Assembly: GCA_001899255.1 (NCBI GenBank)
Contig: MKVX01000002.1
Span: forward strand, 1 to 64,000
Reading direction: 5' to 3'
From: Rhizobiales bacterium 62-47
GTDB taxonomy: Bacteria > Pseudomonadota > Alphaproteobacteria > Rhizobiales > Xanthobacteraceae
DNA length: 64,000 bases
The notes beneath the pieces are model-generated. The model was given only the letters and a program-made list of their open reading frames with translations. It did no database searches and was not told the origin of the DNA. This document shows positions 18,356-26,348 of the stretch, piece by piece. Within the stretch, counting starts at the first letter, position 1; the number at the start of each line of letters is the position of its first letter. Position numbers and translations under genes: made by a program.

Positions 18356-18461
18356 GTCATTCCGGGGCGCGAGCATCTCGCGAGCGAGCCCGGAATCCAT
18401 AACCATCGCTGGACCTATGGATTCCGGGCCTGCGCGTAAAGAACGCGCATCCTGGAATGAC
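18356..18461. repeat. REP-like palindromic repeat, GTCATTCCGG...GGAATGAC type
   Basis: An interrupted inverted repeat. GTCATTCCGGGGCGCGAG and GAGCCCGGAATCCAT on the left face ATGGATTCCGGGCCTGCGC and TCCTGGAATGAC on the right. It lies between the convergent selD and minus-strand sel operon ends, where it may terminate both transcripts. It belongs to a different family from the GTCATTGCG repeats but has the same kind of location. Confidence 0.75.
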
Positions 18462-18524
18462 GCAGGTGGTGTGGGCGATGCGTGGCATCAATCGCAAAAG
18501 AGCTTAGCCGCGCGAAATCCGCCT

Positions 18525-18944
18525 TCAATTGGCCAGCGCTTCCTCGACCTTCATGCGGCGGCCCCATTTGTCGAAGAAATGGCCTTCGTTGACGACGAGG
18601 CGGCTCTCGTTGACCCGGTCTTCGAGCAGGCGCAATTCTTCCGCCGCCTTGCTGTCCTCGATCGGGCCGCCATTCTCGTCGGTAACCGGCATCAGCAACA
18701 CCGCGTCCCACAACACGTTGGCGCCGCGCATCAACAGGCTGAAATGGTGCCAATCGAGTTCGTCGCCGATTACATGCGTGAAGGTCGACCGCAGCGGCAG
18801 CACGCCGAGATTTGACGTCGAAACCAGAATGATCAGCGCGGTGAAACCTTCCGTGCGCTGATATTCCTTGACGATCCAGTCGTCGAACAGGAAATCGTCG
18901 AGTTTCTTGTGCTTGGCTGACTTGGACTTAGCAGGTTTCGACAA
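18525..18944 (-). CDS. Uncharacterised protein, last gene of the fdo-sel operon
   Basis: 139 residues from a TTG start with GGAG 7 nt upstream (GGAGCTGCCACTTG). The start lies inside the end of the preceding gene, giving a 17-nt overlap. A longer in-frame version to 19004 would overlap further and reads poorly. After a Lys-rich leader (KPAKSKSAKHKK) it has a hydrophobic strand, TALIILVSTSNLGVLPL, an aromatic DELDWHHFSLLM segment, and an acidic helical C-terminus. No known domain was recognised. Position suggests a role linked to selenoprotein or formate dehydrogenase synthesis, but this is only association. Confidence 0.7.
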   Translation of the reverse strand: MSKPAKSKSAKHKKLDDFLFDDWIVKEYQRTEGFTALIILVSTSNLGVLPLRSTFTHVIGDELDWHHFSLLMRGANVLWDAVLLMPVTDENGGPIEDSKAAEELRLLEDRVNESRLVVNEGHFFDKWGRRMKVEEALAN

Positions 18945-19404
18945 GTGGCAGCTCCACGATCTCCCGTTCCAGCACCTTGAGGAACGGCCCGTTGCGGGCT
19001 TCACCGAACCAGCGCTCGAAATCGTTGAGCTTGTCTGTGATCTGCGCCGGTGGCTGGTCTGCTTGCTCGGCTTTCTCGGCTTGCGCGGCCTGCCAGCAGG
19101 CGCGGATCACCGGATGGAACTGCTCCAGCGCTTCCTGCTGCGATTCGACTTCGGTTTTCCAGCCGACTTCCTGCAGGAACGCCGCCGATCCTTGCAGGAT
19201 GGCATCGTCTTCGGTCTCGCAATTGGCGATAGCGGTGAGCACCGTGCGCATCAGGGCAAGCCGGCGAAAGCCGAAAGCGCGCTCCTGCTCCAGCGCCTGG
19301 ATGCGCGCCGCCGCCTCGCGGCGGTAGTTTTCCTCGCTGACGCTCGCCGCATGCGCGGTTTGCTCAAGTTGGTCCAGAACCGCAGTGAATGCTTGTACTG
19401 TCAT
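18928..19404 (-). CDS. Uncharacterised helical protein encoded directly after selB/selC
   Basis: A 158-residue protein whose ATG overlaps the selB stop as ATGA, so translation is probably coupled to selB. It is rich in Ala, Gln and Glu and likely mostly helical. The first 60 residues (QLEQTAHAASVSEENYRREA onward) could form a coiled coil. A Gln-rich stretch, QAAQAEKAEQADQPPAQ, precedes an aromatic ERWFGEARNGPF segment; it ends in Cys. No signal peptide or transmembrane helix is seen. I do not recognise the family. Confidence 0.75.
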   Translation of the reverse strand: MTVQAFTAVLDQLEQTAHAASVSEENYRREAAARIQALEQERAFGFRRLALMRTVLTAIANCETEDDAILQGSAAFLQEVGWKTEVESQQEALEQFHPVIRACWQAAQAEKAEQADQPPAQITDKLNDFERWFGEARNGPFLKVLEREIVELPLVETC

Positions 19405-21485
19405 CGGACACCCAATTTTGGCGGAAGAGAATGGGAGTCGAACCCACCAAGGACCGGCTCGCGGCCCTTCCCGGATTTGAAGTCCGGACGCTCCACCGGG
19501 AACGATGCTCTTCCTGAACTGTCGACCTTTGCGACCGTGCCTGACAGCTTGTCTTCCGACGGTTTGCCGAACAGGTCAAGTCGGTGTTTGTTGACGCGGC
19601 GCAGATCGCCATGGCGAATGGTGAGACCGTGCCGGTCGAAGAATTCGAGAATCTGAATCGCGACCTTGCGGCCGTTGTCGAGCCGGTCGCGCAGCTGGGC
19701 TGCGATGAACTGGCCGTTGGGCGCGGCCGCGGCCACTTCGGTCATGATCTGAACGATCTCGGCGACGGTGTCACGCATGAAGAAGTGGTCGTGCGCGACC
19801 TCGTCGACGCGGCCCATGCGCCCCATCAGCTTGAAGATACGCCGCACCTCGGGCTCGACGATGCCGGTATAGCCGGAAATGTCGCGCACCCGAGGCGGAC
19901 GGAAACGGCCCTCGCCCTTGATGAACGGCGATATCCGCGACCACAGCACCTCGTCCTGCGGCGACAGCCGGACTTCGTGATCAGGCAGCCTGATCCATGC
20001 GCCATCGAGCGCGACGTCCTTGCTGCGCGCGAGCCCCTGCATCATTGCTGCGAAGGCCGGCGGCGGCAAACGCGGTTCGAGTTGCAGGCGGAGCCGCTCC
20101 GATCCCATGCCAGGAAGGTTGGGATGTTCACCATGGAATTTGGCCAGCGTCGCCAGAACGGTGTTCTTCAGCTTGAGCCAGGTCGCCGGCGAGATCACGA
20201 ATTCGGTCTTCGGCGTCACCAGCCGCAGCAGGCTGAGGCGCTGGATCATAGCTTCGCGCTCGGCCGCAGACAAAGCGTGATCGCGGACAAAGGTGGTGAA
20301 ATCGATATGGCCCGCCGCGCCGTTCAACAGCGCAGTGAGGGCCCGGTCGGGATCGGCGAGTGCGTTGGCCTCGAGCTGCGCCACGCGCTCCGGCGTACGG
20401 CGCTTGCGGGCCGGCGCGCGCAGATCGACAAAAACGCCACCGCCAATGGTGCGCTGAGCGGTGGTGTCGCGCAACACGAACCGGTCGCCGATCGTAGCGG
20501 CGATCGGCTGTTCGAGCACGAGCTGAATGAAGGCTTCGCCACCGGGCGGCACGGCTGCGTCGCCGAGCAGCACGACGCGCGCGCCGACTTCGGACGCCGC
20601 ATGATGCAACCGCACCGGCATCCATTGGCCGACCGGCTTGTTTTCCGACGACAGAACCTGAACCCGCGCATCGATGCGGTTGGCCGGCGCATGTAGCTCC
20701 GGATCGAGAATCACGTCGCCGCGCGAAATGGCATCCTTGCTGATCGCATCGCCGGCCAGATTGAGCGCGCAGCGGTCGCCCGCGCGGCCGCTTTCGGCGA
20801 CACGATTCTGCGCGTGAATGGCGCGGACGCGGGCGGAGCGGCCCGACGGGCTGATGACGACCTGATCGCCGACCGCCACGCTGCCGGACAGAACAGTCCC
20901 GGTCACCACCGTCCCGGCACCGGCAAGGGTGAACGACCGATCGACAGCAAGGCGGAATCGCCCGCGCGCCGAGCGGCCCTCCCACGCCTTCGCCGCAGCG
21001 AACAATTGCTCGCGCAGTTCCGCGATACCCGCGCCGGTCTGGCTCGACACCGCGAACATCTCGACATCGCGCAGCGCGGTCGCCGCCAACACGTTGGCGA
21101 TCTCGGTGCGCACCTCGGCCAGCCGTTCGGCATCGACCAGATCCGCCTTGGTGATGGCCACCGCGCCGTGCGCGATCCCGAGCAGATTGACAATCGCCAG
21201 ATGCTCGGTGGTTTGCGGCATCACGCCGTCATCGGCGGCAACGACCAGCAGCACGAAATCGACGCCGGTGGCGCCCGCCAGCATGTTGTGCACGAAGCGT
21301 TCGTGGCCCGGTACATCGACGAAACCGAGGATGCCGCCGTCCGGTACCGGCAGGTAGGCAAAGCCGAGATCGACCGAGATGCCGCGCGCCTTTTCTTCCT
21401 TCAGGCGATCGGTATCGACCCCGGTGAGCGTGCGCACCAGCGAGGTCTTGCCGTGATCGATATGGCCTGCGGTGCCGACGATCAT
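19401..21485 (-). CDS. selB: Selenocysteine-specific elongation factor SelB
   Basis: 694 residues from the ATG that overlaps the stop of the upstream Sel1-repeat gene (ATGA). The GTPase domain has G1 GHIDHGKT at 7-14, G3 DVPGHE, and G4 as TKAD (motif ITKADLVD). Domains II-III follow, then C-terminal winged helices that bind the SECIS hairpin, ending in the basic [11 protein letters not shown]. It delivers Sec-tRNA to in-frame UGA. The last 36 or so codons coincide with the selC tRNA gene on the same strand, so the natural C-terminus is a tail read from tRNA sequence. An upstream extension of the frame to 21728 is not credible. Confidence 0.93.
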   Translation of the reverse strand: MIVGTAGHIDHGKTSLVRTLTGVDTDRLKEEKARGISVDLGFAYLPVPDGGILGFVDVPGHERFVHNMLAGATGVDFVLLVVAADDGVMPQTTEHLAIVNLLGIAHGAVAITKADLVDAERLAEVRTEIANVLAATALRDVEMFAVSSQTGAGIAELREQLFAAAKAWEGRSARGRFRLAVDRSFTLAGAGTVVTGTVLSGSVAVGDQVVISPSGRSARVRAIHAQNRVAESGRAGDRCALNLAGDAISKDAISRGDVILDPELHAPANRIDARVQVLSSENKPVGQWMPVRLHHAASEVGARVVLLGDAAVPPGGEAFIQLVLEQPIAATIGDRFVLRDTTAQRTIGGGVFVDLRAPARKRRTPERVAQLEANALADPDRALTALLNGAAGHIDFTTFVRDHALSAAEREAMIQRLSLLRLVTPKTEFVISPATWLKLKNTVLATLAKFHGEHPNLPGMGSERLRLQLEPRLPPPAFAAMMQGLARSKDVALDGAWIRLPDHEVRLSPQDEVLWSRISPFIKGEGRFRPPRVRDISGYTGIVEPEVRRIFKLMGRMGRVDEVAHDHFFMRDTVAEIVQIMTEVAAAAPNGQFIAAQLRDRLDNGRKVAIQILEFFDRHGLTIRHGDLRRVNKHRLDLFGKPSEDKLSGTVAKVDSSGRASFPVERPDFKSGKGREPVLGGFDSHSLPPKLGVR
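19419..19514 (-). tRNA. selC: tRNA-Sec (anticodon TCA)
   Basis: A 96-nt tRNA including encoded CCA. It begins GGAAGAGC and ends CTCTTCCGCCA. It shows tRNA-Sec hallmarks: a 6-bp D stem (CGTTCC/GGAGCG), anticodon stem CCGGA/TCCGG around CTTCAAA with anticodon TCA, a long variable arm with about 8 paired bases (AAGGGCCG/CGGTCCTT), and T arm GTGGG-TTCGACT-CCCAT. The acceptor has seven clear pairs, and the eighth position is C opposite T. It closely follows the layout of E. coli selC. The whole gene lies within the selB reading frame. Confidence 0.96.
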
Positions 21486-22297
21486 CAGACCGGCTCCACC
21501 AATGGCAATTCGGCCAGCTTGCGGGCGCGCTCGATATCCGCCGCCGACATCGAGGCAAAGGTCGGCTGGATGAAGGAATCGGCGAGAACATTGCCGTTGG
21601 CGCGCGCACGCAATAGCCACATCAGTGCGGCGACGCCGTCCTGCGGCACGCCGGCGCCGAGCTGATAGGCGGCACCCAGCATCACCTGCGCATCCGCATC
21701 GCCGCGCGCCGCAGCCTTGTCCCACCACCGCGCCGCTTCGACCGGATCGCGTTCGACGCCAATGGCATTATGATAGATCATGCCCAGCCGCGTCATCGCC
21801 GGAACGACGCCTTGCGCGGCGGCCAATTCGGCCCAGTGCTTGGCCTCCTTGATGTCGCCGGGAATCATTTCGCCTTCGACCAGCATCCACGACAGCATGT
21901 CTTGCGCCGGACCGTCACCGGCTTCGGCGGCAGCGCGATACAGTTCCGCGGCCTGCACCGCATTGGCCTCGACGCCTTCGCCCTTGAAATAGATATCGGC
22001 GAGATTGCGCTGGCCGATCGGATCGCCGGCCTCGGCCGCCAGTGTCAGCCACTTCAGCGCCAGCGCGCTGTCCTGCGCGATGCCAAGGCCCTCGCTGAAG
22101 CACTTGCCGATGTTGTTCTGCGCGCGTGCGACGCCCTGATGCGCCAACGGACCCCAGATCGCCAGCGCCGATTCGTAATCGTTCGCCTCCGCGGCATCGA
22201 GCGCCTGCGCCATCAGTTCGGCTGTCGTCTGCGACGCGTCCGGCTTGTCGTCGGCGGCACGGCGCTTGAACAGTGTGAGCGTGTCGAGCCATCCCAT
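21485..22297 (-). CDS. Sel1-like tetratricopeptide-repeat protein between selA and selB
   Basis: 270 residues from the ATG of MGWLDTLTL, which overlaps the selA stop as ATGA; its own stop overlaps the selB start the same way. It contains about five Sel1-like repeats (for example GVARAQNNIGKCFSEGLGIA and GDPIGQRNLADIYFKGEGVE) starting near residue 50. These fold into helical pairs that bind partner proteins. No signal peptide is apparent, so it is probably cytoplasmic. The name Sel1 refers to the repeat, not selenium. Tight coupling with selA and selB suggests a scaffold or assembly role, which is inference. Confidence 0.88.
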   Translation of the reverse strand: MGWLDTLTLFKRRAADDKPDASQTTAELMAQALDAAEANDYESALAIWGPLAHQGVARAQNNIGKCFSEGLGIAQDSALALKWLTLAAEAGDPIGQRNLADIYFKGEGVEANAVQAAELYRAAAEAGDGPAQDMLSWMLVEGEMIPGDIKEAKHWAELAAAQGVVPAMTRLGMIYHNAIGVERDPVEAARWWDKAAARGDADAQVMLGAAYQLGAGVPQDGVAALMWLLRARANGNVLADSFIQPTFASMSAADIERARKLAELPLVEPV

Positions 22298-23712
22298 CAG
22301 GCGCTCTCCTCGCACTGCAATGACTTGAGGTTATCGATAAACGCGGCCTCATCCTCGAGACAGCGGAAGTCCAGCACAAACGCATCGTCCTCGACGCGGC
22401 CGATCACCGGCACCGGCAGATCGCGAAACGCGGTGACGAGCGCATTGAGCGCCCGGCCGCTGCCGCGCGTCCCGGCCACACGCATGGCGATACCGGCACT
22501 CTGAATCGTCTCCTGCGGCAACGCGCCGGACCCGATCTGGCTGGCGCATGCGGTCAACGCCGCCACAAAGCGCGATCCGATGGCTTGACCGACCGCGGGC
22601 AACACACGTCGCGCCGCCGCTTCGATCTCCGGCTTGCCGCGTGCCAAGAGTCGCAGCGTCGGCAGCCGTTGCGCCAGTCTGTCGGGATCGCGATAGAGCC
22701 GCAGCGTCGCCTCGATCGCCGCGAGGCGAATCTTGTCGATGCGCAGCGCGCGCTTCATCGGATTCTTGTTCAGCCGCGCGATCAGATCGCGGCGGCCGAC
22801 GATGAACCCGGCCTGCGGGCCACCGAGCAGCTTGTCGCCGGAGAAGGTCACCAGATCGGCGCCTTCGGCCACGGCTTCGCTCACTGTCTGCTCATGCACC
22901 AGACCGTAGCGCGCCAGATCGACCAGCGTGCCGGACCCGAGATCGTTGAGCAGCGGGACGTTGTGCGGCTTCGCCAGCGCGACGATCGCCCTGGCCGACA
23001 CCGCCTTGGTGAAGCCTTCGATGCGATAGTTCGAGGTGTGGACCTTGAGGATCAGTCCGGTCTTCGGACCGAGCGCCGCGGCATAATCCTTTTCATGTGT
23101 GCGATTGGTGGTGCCGACCTCCACCAGTCTGGCGCCGGCCCGCGACATGATCTCGGGCATACGGAAAGCGCCGCCGATCTCGATCAATTCGCCGCGCGAC
23201 ACGACGGCATCCTTGCCCTTGGCCAGCGTATTCAGCGCCAGCAGCACGGCGGCGGCATTGTTGTTGACGACGGTGGCGTCCTCCGCGCCTGTCAATTCGC
23301 ACAGTAGATCGCGCACCAGACTGTCGCGCTCGCCGCGCTTGCCCTGCTTGAGATCGAATTCCAGCGCCAGCGCCTGACGCATCGCCGCCGTCGCCGCCTC
23401 GATGGCGGCTTCGGCCAGCACGGCGCGGCCCAGATTGGTATGAAGCACGGTTCCGGTGAGATTGAAGACCGGGCGCGCGTTGAGTTTGGCGTCGGCTTCG
23501 AGCCGCGCCACGGCCGACCTCGCGACCGCTTCGACTCCGCAAGGCGTTGCGCTGCCCGCCACGACAGCTTTGCGCGCGCTCTCGACGCTGCGGCGAATGG
23601 CGGCCACCACCGACGGGCGGCCGAAGCGATCGATCGCGGCAGCCGCGGTCGCCGTCTTCAATATCTCGTCGATGGACGGAATTCGGCTGAGGTTTGAGCT
23701 CCGTTCGTCCAT
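22297..23712 (-). CDS. selA: L-seryl-tRNA(Sec) selenium transferase
   Basis: A 471-residue PLP enzyme that converts Ser-tRNA(Sec) to Sec-tRNA(Sec) with selenophosphate. The N-terminal tRNA-binding domain includes IPSIDEILKT. The PLP lysine is in FSGDKLLGGPQAG near residue 296, and the acidic NDLGSGTLVD segment precedes it. Length matches bacterial SelA. It starts 10 bp after fdhE and overlaps the downstream Sel1-repeat gene by ATGA, so it belongs to the fdo-sel operon. Confidence 0.95.
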   Translation of the reverse strand: MDERSSNLSRIPSIDEILKTATAAAAIDRFGRPSVVAAIRRSVESARKAVVAGSATPCGVEAVARSAVARLEADAKLNARPVFNLTGTVLHTNLGRAVLAEAAIEAATAAMRQALALEFDLKQGKRGERDSLVRDLLCELTGAEDATVVNNNAAAVLLALNTLAKGKDAVVSRGELIEIGGAFRMPEIMSRAGARLVEVGTTNRTHEKDYAAALGPKTGLILKVHTSNYRIEGFTKAVSARAIVALAKPHNVPLLNDLGSGTLVDLARYGLVHEQTVSEAVAEGADLVTFSGDKLLGGPQAGFIVGRRDLIARLNKNPMKRALRIDKIRLAAIEATLRLYRDPDRLAQRLPTLRLLARGKPEIEAAARRVLPAVGQAIGSRFVAALTACASQIGSGALPQETIQSAGIAMRVAGTRGSGRALNALVTAFRDLPVPVIGRVEDDAFVLDFRCLEDEAAFIDNLKSLQCEESA

Positions 23713-23722
23713 ATCGGCCCCC

Positions 23723-24640
23723 TCAGTAGCCGATCAGGAACGGATTGATGCCTCCGCGGCGGAAGCCGAGCTCCCGCACCAGAAGATCGAGACCCAGCGT
23801 CGCGACGTCGTCCGCGACCGGATCGAGGCGGTCGTCCTTCTGCTGGTTCATTATCTTCATATAGCCGTGGCAATCATCGCAGGTCTCCGCCTTGATGTTG
23901 CCGGCGCCCTCGATCTCCTGAAACAGGATCTTTCGCGTCGAACCGCACAGCGTGCATTTGCTGCGGACGTAGTTCCACAGCGTGCCGCACAGCGAGCAGG
24001 AGCAATACCGCGCTCCCGGCGACCGCCGCCAGTTGACGAGGATCGTCGAACTTGGCGCACCGCCGCAGCACGGGCATACCCCGTCGCCCACCGTCTCGAG
24101 ATTCTTGACCTCAAGGCGCGCGGCGAGCCGGGCAAAATGCACCTGCAATGCCGCCGACACGAAGATGTGCTCGGCCAGCGCCTCGACCGGAATCGCTTCC
24201 GCCAGCACGTTCTGCAGCATCACCAGTCGCGTGGCATCGTCGGCCGCCCGGACGCGGCTCAGGGCATCGTAAGCCTGCGGCGGCATCTCGAGCTGCGAGG
24301 CCCCGGCGAGAAGGCGGTCGAACGTCGCAGTGAAGGCCGCGTCCGGGGCAAATTTGCCACGATCCAGCGGCGGCATCTTGTGGTCCTTGGCGCGCTTCAC
24401 CAGCTCGGCGTCGAGCTCGTCAGGCTCCGGCAGATCGTCCTGAATCGACGATTGCAGTTGGCAGAGCGCAGCCAGGAACCGCAGATAGGCGGCAAGGTCA
24501 TGCCCTTCCGCGAGTTCGGCGAACCGCGTCGCCCGTGCTGCGAACAGCGCACGAGGCTCCGGAAGTCGCGCAAACGACGGCGTGGGAATGTTGCCAATGA
24601 CTGACGGATCGGGATCGGTCGTATCGACTCGAGACATCAT
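23723..24640 (-). CDS. fdhE: Formate dehydrogenase accessory protein FdhE
   Basis: A 305-residue cytoplasmic assembly protein for respiratory formate dehydrogenase. The C-terminal half has four CxxC pairs: CPCC, CSLC, CTLC and CDDC, as in rubredoxin-like FdhE proteins that bind iron and check the selenoenzyme before export. Two adjacent ATG codons could start it; GAGGG lies 3 or 6 nt upstream, slightly favouring the second (24637). It sits between the enzyme subunit genes and selA. Confidence 0.92.
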   Translation of the reverse strand: MMSRVDTTDPDPSVIGNIPTPSFARLPEPRALFAARATRFAELAEGHDLAAYLRFLAALCQLQSSIQDDLPEPDELDAELVKRAKDHKMPPLDRGKFAPDAAFTATFDRLLAGASQLEMPPQAYDALSRVRAADDATRLVMLQNVLAEAIPVEALAEHIFVSAALQVHFARLAARLEVKNLETVGDGVCPCCGGAPSSTILVNWRRSPGARYCSCSLCGTLWNYVRSKCTLCGSTRKILFQEIEGAGNIKAETCDDCHGYMKIMNQQKDDRLDPVADDVATLGLDLLVRELGFRRGGINPFLIGY

Positions 24641-24683
24641 TATCCCTCACGAACCTCACGGGCCACGTGGCGTTAGACTAAAC

Positions 24684-24710
24684 CGGCGGCGGCACATACT
24701 GCCGCCGCCG
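24684..24710. promoter_or_regulatory. Intercistronic hairpin between fdoI and fdhE
   Basis: A perfect 10-bp stem CGGCGGCGGC/GCCGCCGCCG with a 7-nt loop lies in the 88-bp spacer between fdoI and fdhE, the widest gap in the operon. It is not followed by a T run on the minus strand, so it is more likely an mRNA-stabilising or attenuating hairpin than a full terminator. Such a site could lower expression of the accessory and sel genes relative to the enzyme subunits. Confidence 0.6.
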
Positions 24711-24728
24711 TATCACTCTATGTTACTC

Positions 24729-25397
24729 TTAGTTCTTGCCGGTGACCAGTTCACGCAGCCACTTGCGATGGTGCCGCCAGGCCCAGCCGCCGGTCACTTG
24801 ACCGCGCGTCATGGCCCCGATCGTTCCACGGACCCAGATCGCCGCGTAAACATGGACGATCCAGACGCAGATCGCCACGATCGCCGTCGCCGAGTGGATC
24901 AACACCGCGATGCGCTTCTGCTCGATGGTGAAGTAGCTGGAGAAGTACTGATCCCAGATCACCACACCGCTGGTGATCAGAACCAGGATCAACAGCGACA
25001 TCGACCAGAACACCATCTTCTGTCCGGCGTTGTACTTGCCAACTTCCGGCAGCTTGTTCTCGTCACCGGCGAGAACGTCGCGCAGGCGGCTCATCCAGAC
25101 GTTGTCCGTCCGCTCCCAGAGGTTCAGCCGGAAGAACCGGAAGAACAATCCGAGGAAGCTGAGGAACAACACCACGCCGATCCAGGGATGGAGCATACGC
25201 GTGGTAGCGCCACCTCCGAACAGTCCCGTCAGGGGGTAGAGCACTGGCGTAAACAACGCCAGGCCCGACAATCCCAACAGCACCAAGCTGATCGCTGTGA
25301 TCCAGTGATTGATTCTGGCTCCCAGCGAGTAGCGATCCACGATCACGGGCTTGCCGCGATGGACGCCGTCGCCGGCGTCGACTTCAGACTTGCTCAT
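24729..25397 (-). CDS. fdoI: Formate dehydrogenase cytochrome b556 (gamma) subunit
   Basis: A 222-residue integral membrane cytochrome with four hydrophobic helices (residues about 30-50, 70-90, 130-150, 170-190). Candidate haem-binding His residues are in [23 protein letters not shown] and IVHVYAA. It anchors the complex and passes electrons from the beta subunit to quinone. Its ATG overlaps the end of fdoH (ATGA). Length and sequence match FdoI/FdnI-type subunits. Confidence 0.92.
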   Translation of the reverse strand: MSKSEVDAGDGVHRGKPVIVDRYSLGARINHWITAISLVLLGLSGLALFTPVLYPLTGLFGGGATTRMLHPWIGVVLFLSFLGLFFRFFRLNLWERTDNVWMSRLRDVLAGDENKLPEVGKYNAGQKMVFWSMSLLILVLITSGVVIWDQYFSSYFTIEQKRIAVLIHSATAIVAICVWIVHVYAAIWVRGTIGAMTRGQVTGGWAWRHHRKWLRELVTGKN

Positions 25398-26335
25398 GGC
25401 TGGCGACCCTCCGTCAGACGCTCGGCATTCTTCTCATCCTCTTCCGACACCCGGTTCGCACCGGCGACGGCATGATGGATGAAGCCGATTGCCGCAAACG
25501 CGCCAATCGCTGCGAGACCGGCGTACTTGGTCACGCCCTTCCAGATTTCGACGATCGGACTGATCGTCGGATTGTTTGGAAGGCTGGCGTAGATTTGCGG
25601 TTTGTCCGCGTGTTGCAGGACGTACATGACGTGCGTGCCGCCGACACCTGGAGGATCGTAGAGCCCGGCATTCTTGAAGCCGCGCGACTTGAGATCCTTG
25701 ATGCGGTGGTCAGCCCACTGCTTCATCTCGTCCTTGGTGCCGAATACGATGGCCTGGGTCGGACATGCCTTCTGGCAAGCCGGGCCCTGACCGACCGCGA
25801 CGCGATCGACACAAAGCGTGCACTTGTAGGCCTTTGAGTCGGCCTTCGAAATGCGCGGGATGTTGAAGGGGCAACCCTTCACGCAGTAGCCGCAGCCGAT
25901 GCACTTGTCGTGGACGAAATCCACGATGCCGTTCGAGTACTGCACGATGGCGCCAGGCGCCGGGCAGGCCTTGAGGCAGCCCGGATCCTCGCAGTGCATG
26001 CAGCCGTCCTTGCGGATCAGCCACTCGAGATTGCCGGACTCGGCATTCTCGTACTCGGTGTAGCGCATCAACGTCCAGGTATTCTCGGTGAGATCGTGCG
26101 GGTTGTCGTAGACCCCGACGTTCACACCGACGTCCTCGGTGAGGTTGTTCCACTCAAGGCACGCCACCTGGCATGCCTTGCAACCGATGCACTTCGATAC
26201 GTCGATCAGCTTGGCCACTTCCGTCTGCCGTTTGGCAGGCGGGGTGACTTTGGAGGCCGAACGACGGATCAAGTCCTGCTCGCCGAACTTCGCCGGCACG
26301 GGCTTGGTGGTGGGGTTAGCAACTGGCGTAAACAT
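25394..26335 (-). CDS. fdoH: Formate dehydrogenase iron-sulfur (beta) subunit
   Basis: 313 residues from the ATG that follows a strong GGGGAGG site; an in-frame extension to 26380 would overlap fdoG and is unlikely. Four [4Fe-4S] cysteine sets are visible: [38 protein letters not shown] and CTLC...CQKACP. A C-terminal hydrophobic helix ([16 protein letters not shown]) anchors it in the membrane. It carries electrons from the Mo/W-Sec site of FdoG to the FdoI haems. Confidence 0.95.
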   Translation of the reverse strand: MFTPVANPTTKPVPAKFGEQDLIRRSASKVTPPAKRQTEVAKLIDVSKCIGCKACQVACLEWNNLTEDVGVNVGVYDNPHDLTENTWTLMRYTEYENAESGNLEWLIRKDGCMHCEDPGCLKACPAPGAIVQYSNGIVDFVHDKCIGCGYCVKGCPFNIPRISKADSKAYKCTLCVDRVAVGQGPACQKACPTQAIVFGTKDEMKQWADHRIKDLKSRGFKNAGLYDPPGVGGTHVMYVLQHADKPQIYASLPNNPTISPIVEIWKGVTKYAGLAAIGAFAAIGFIHHAVAGANRVSEEDEKNAERLTEGRQP

Positions 26336-26348
26336 GTGATGCCTCCCC

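Noticed and set aside
21486..21728. 81-residue N-terminal extension of SelB
   Set aside because: It lies in the Sel1-repeat gene in another frame, is Arg/Ala-rich, and SelB homology begins exactly at the ATG overlapping the previous stop.
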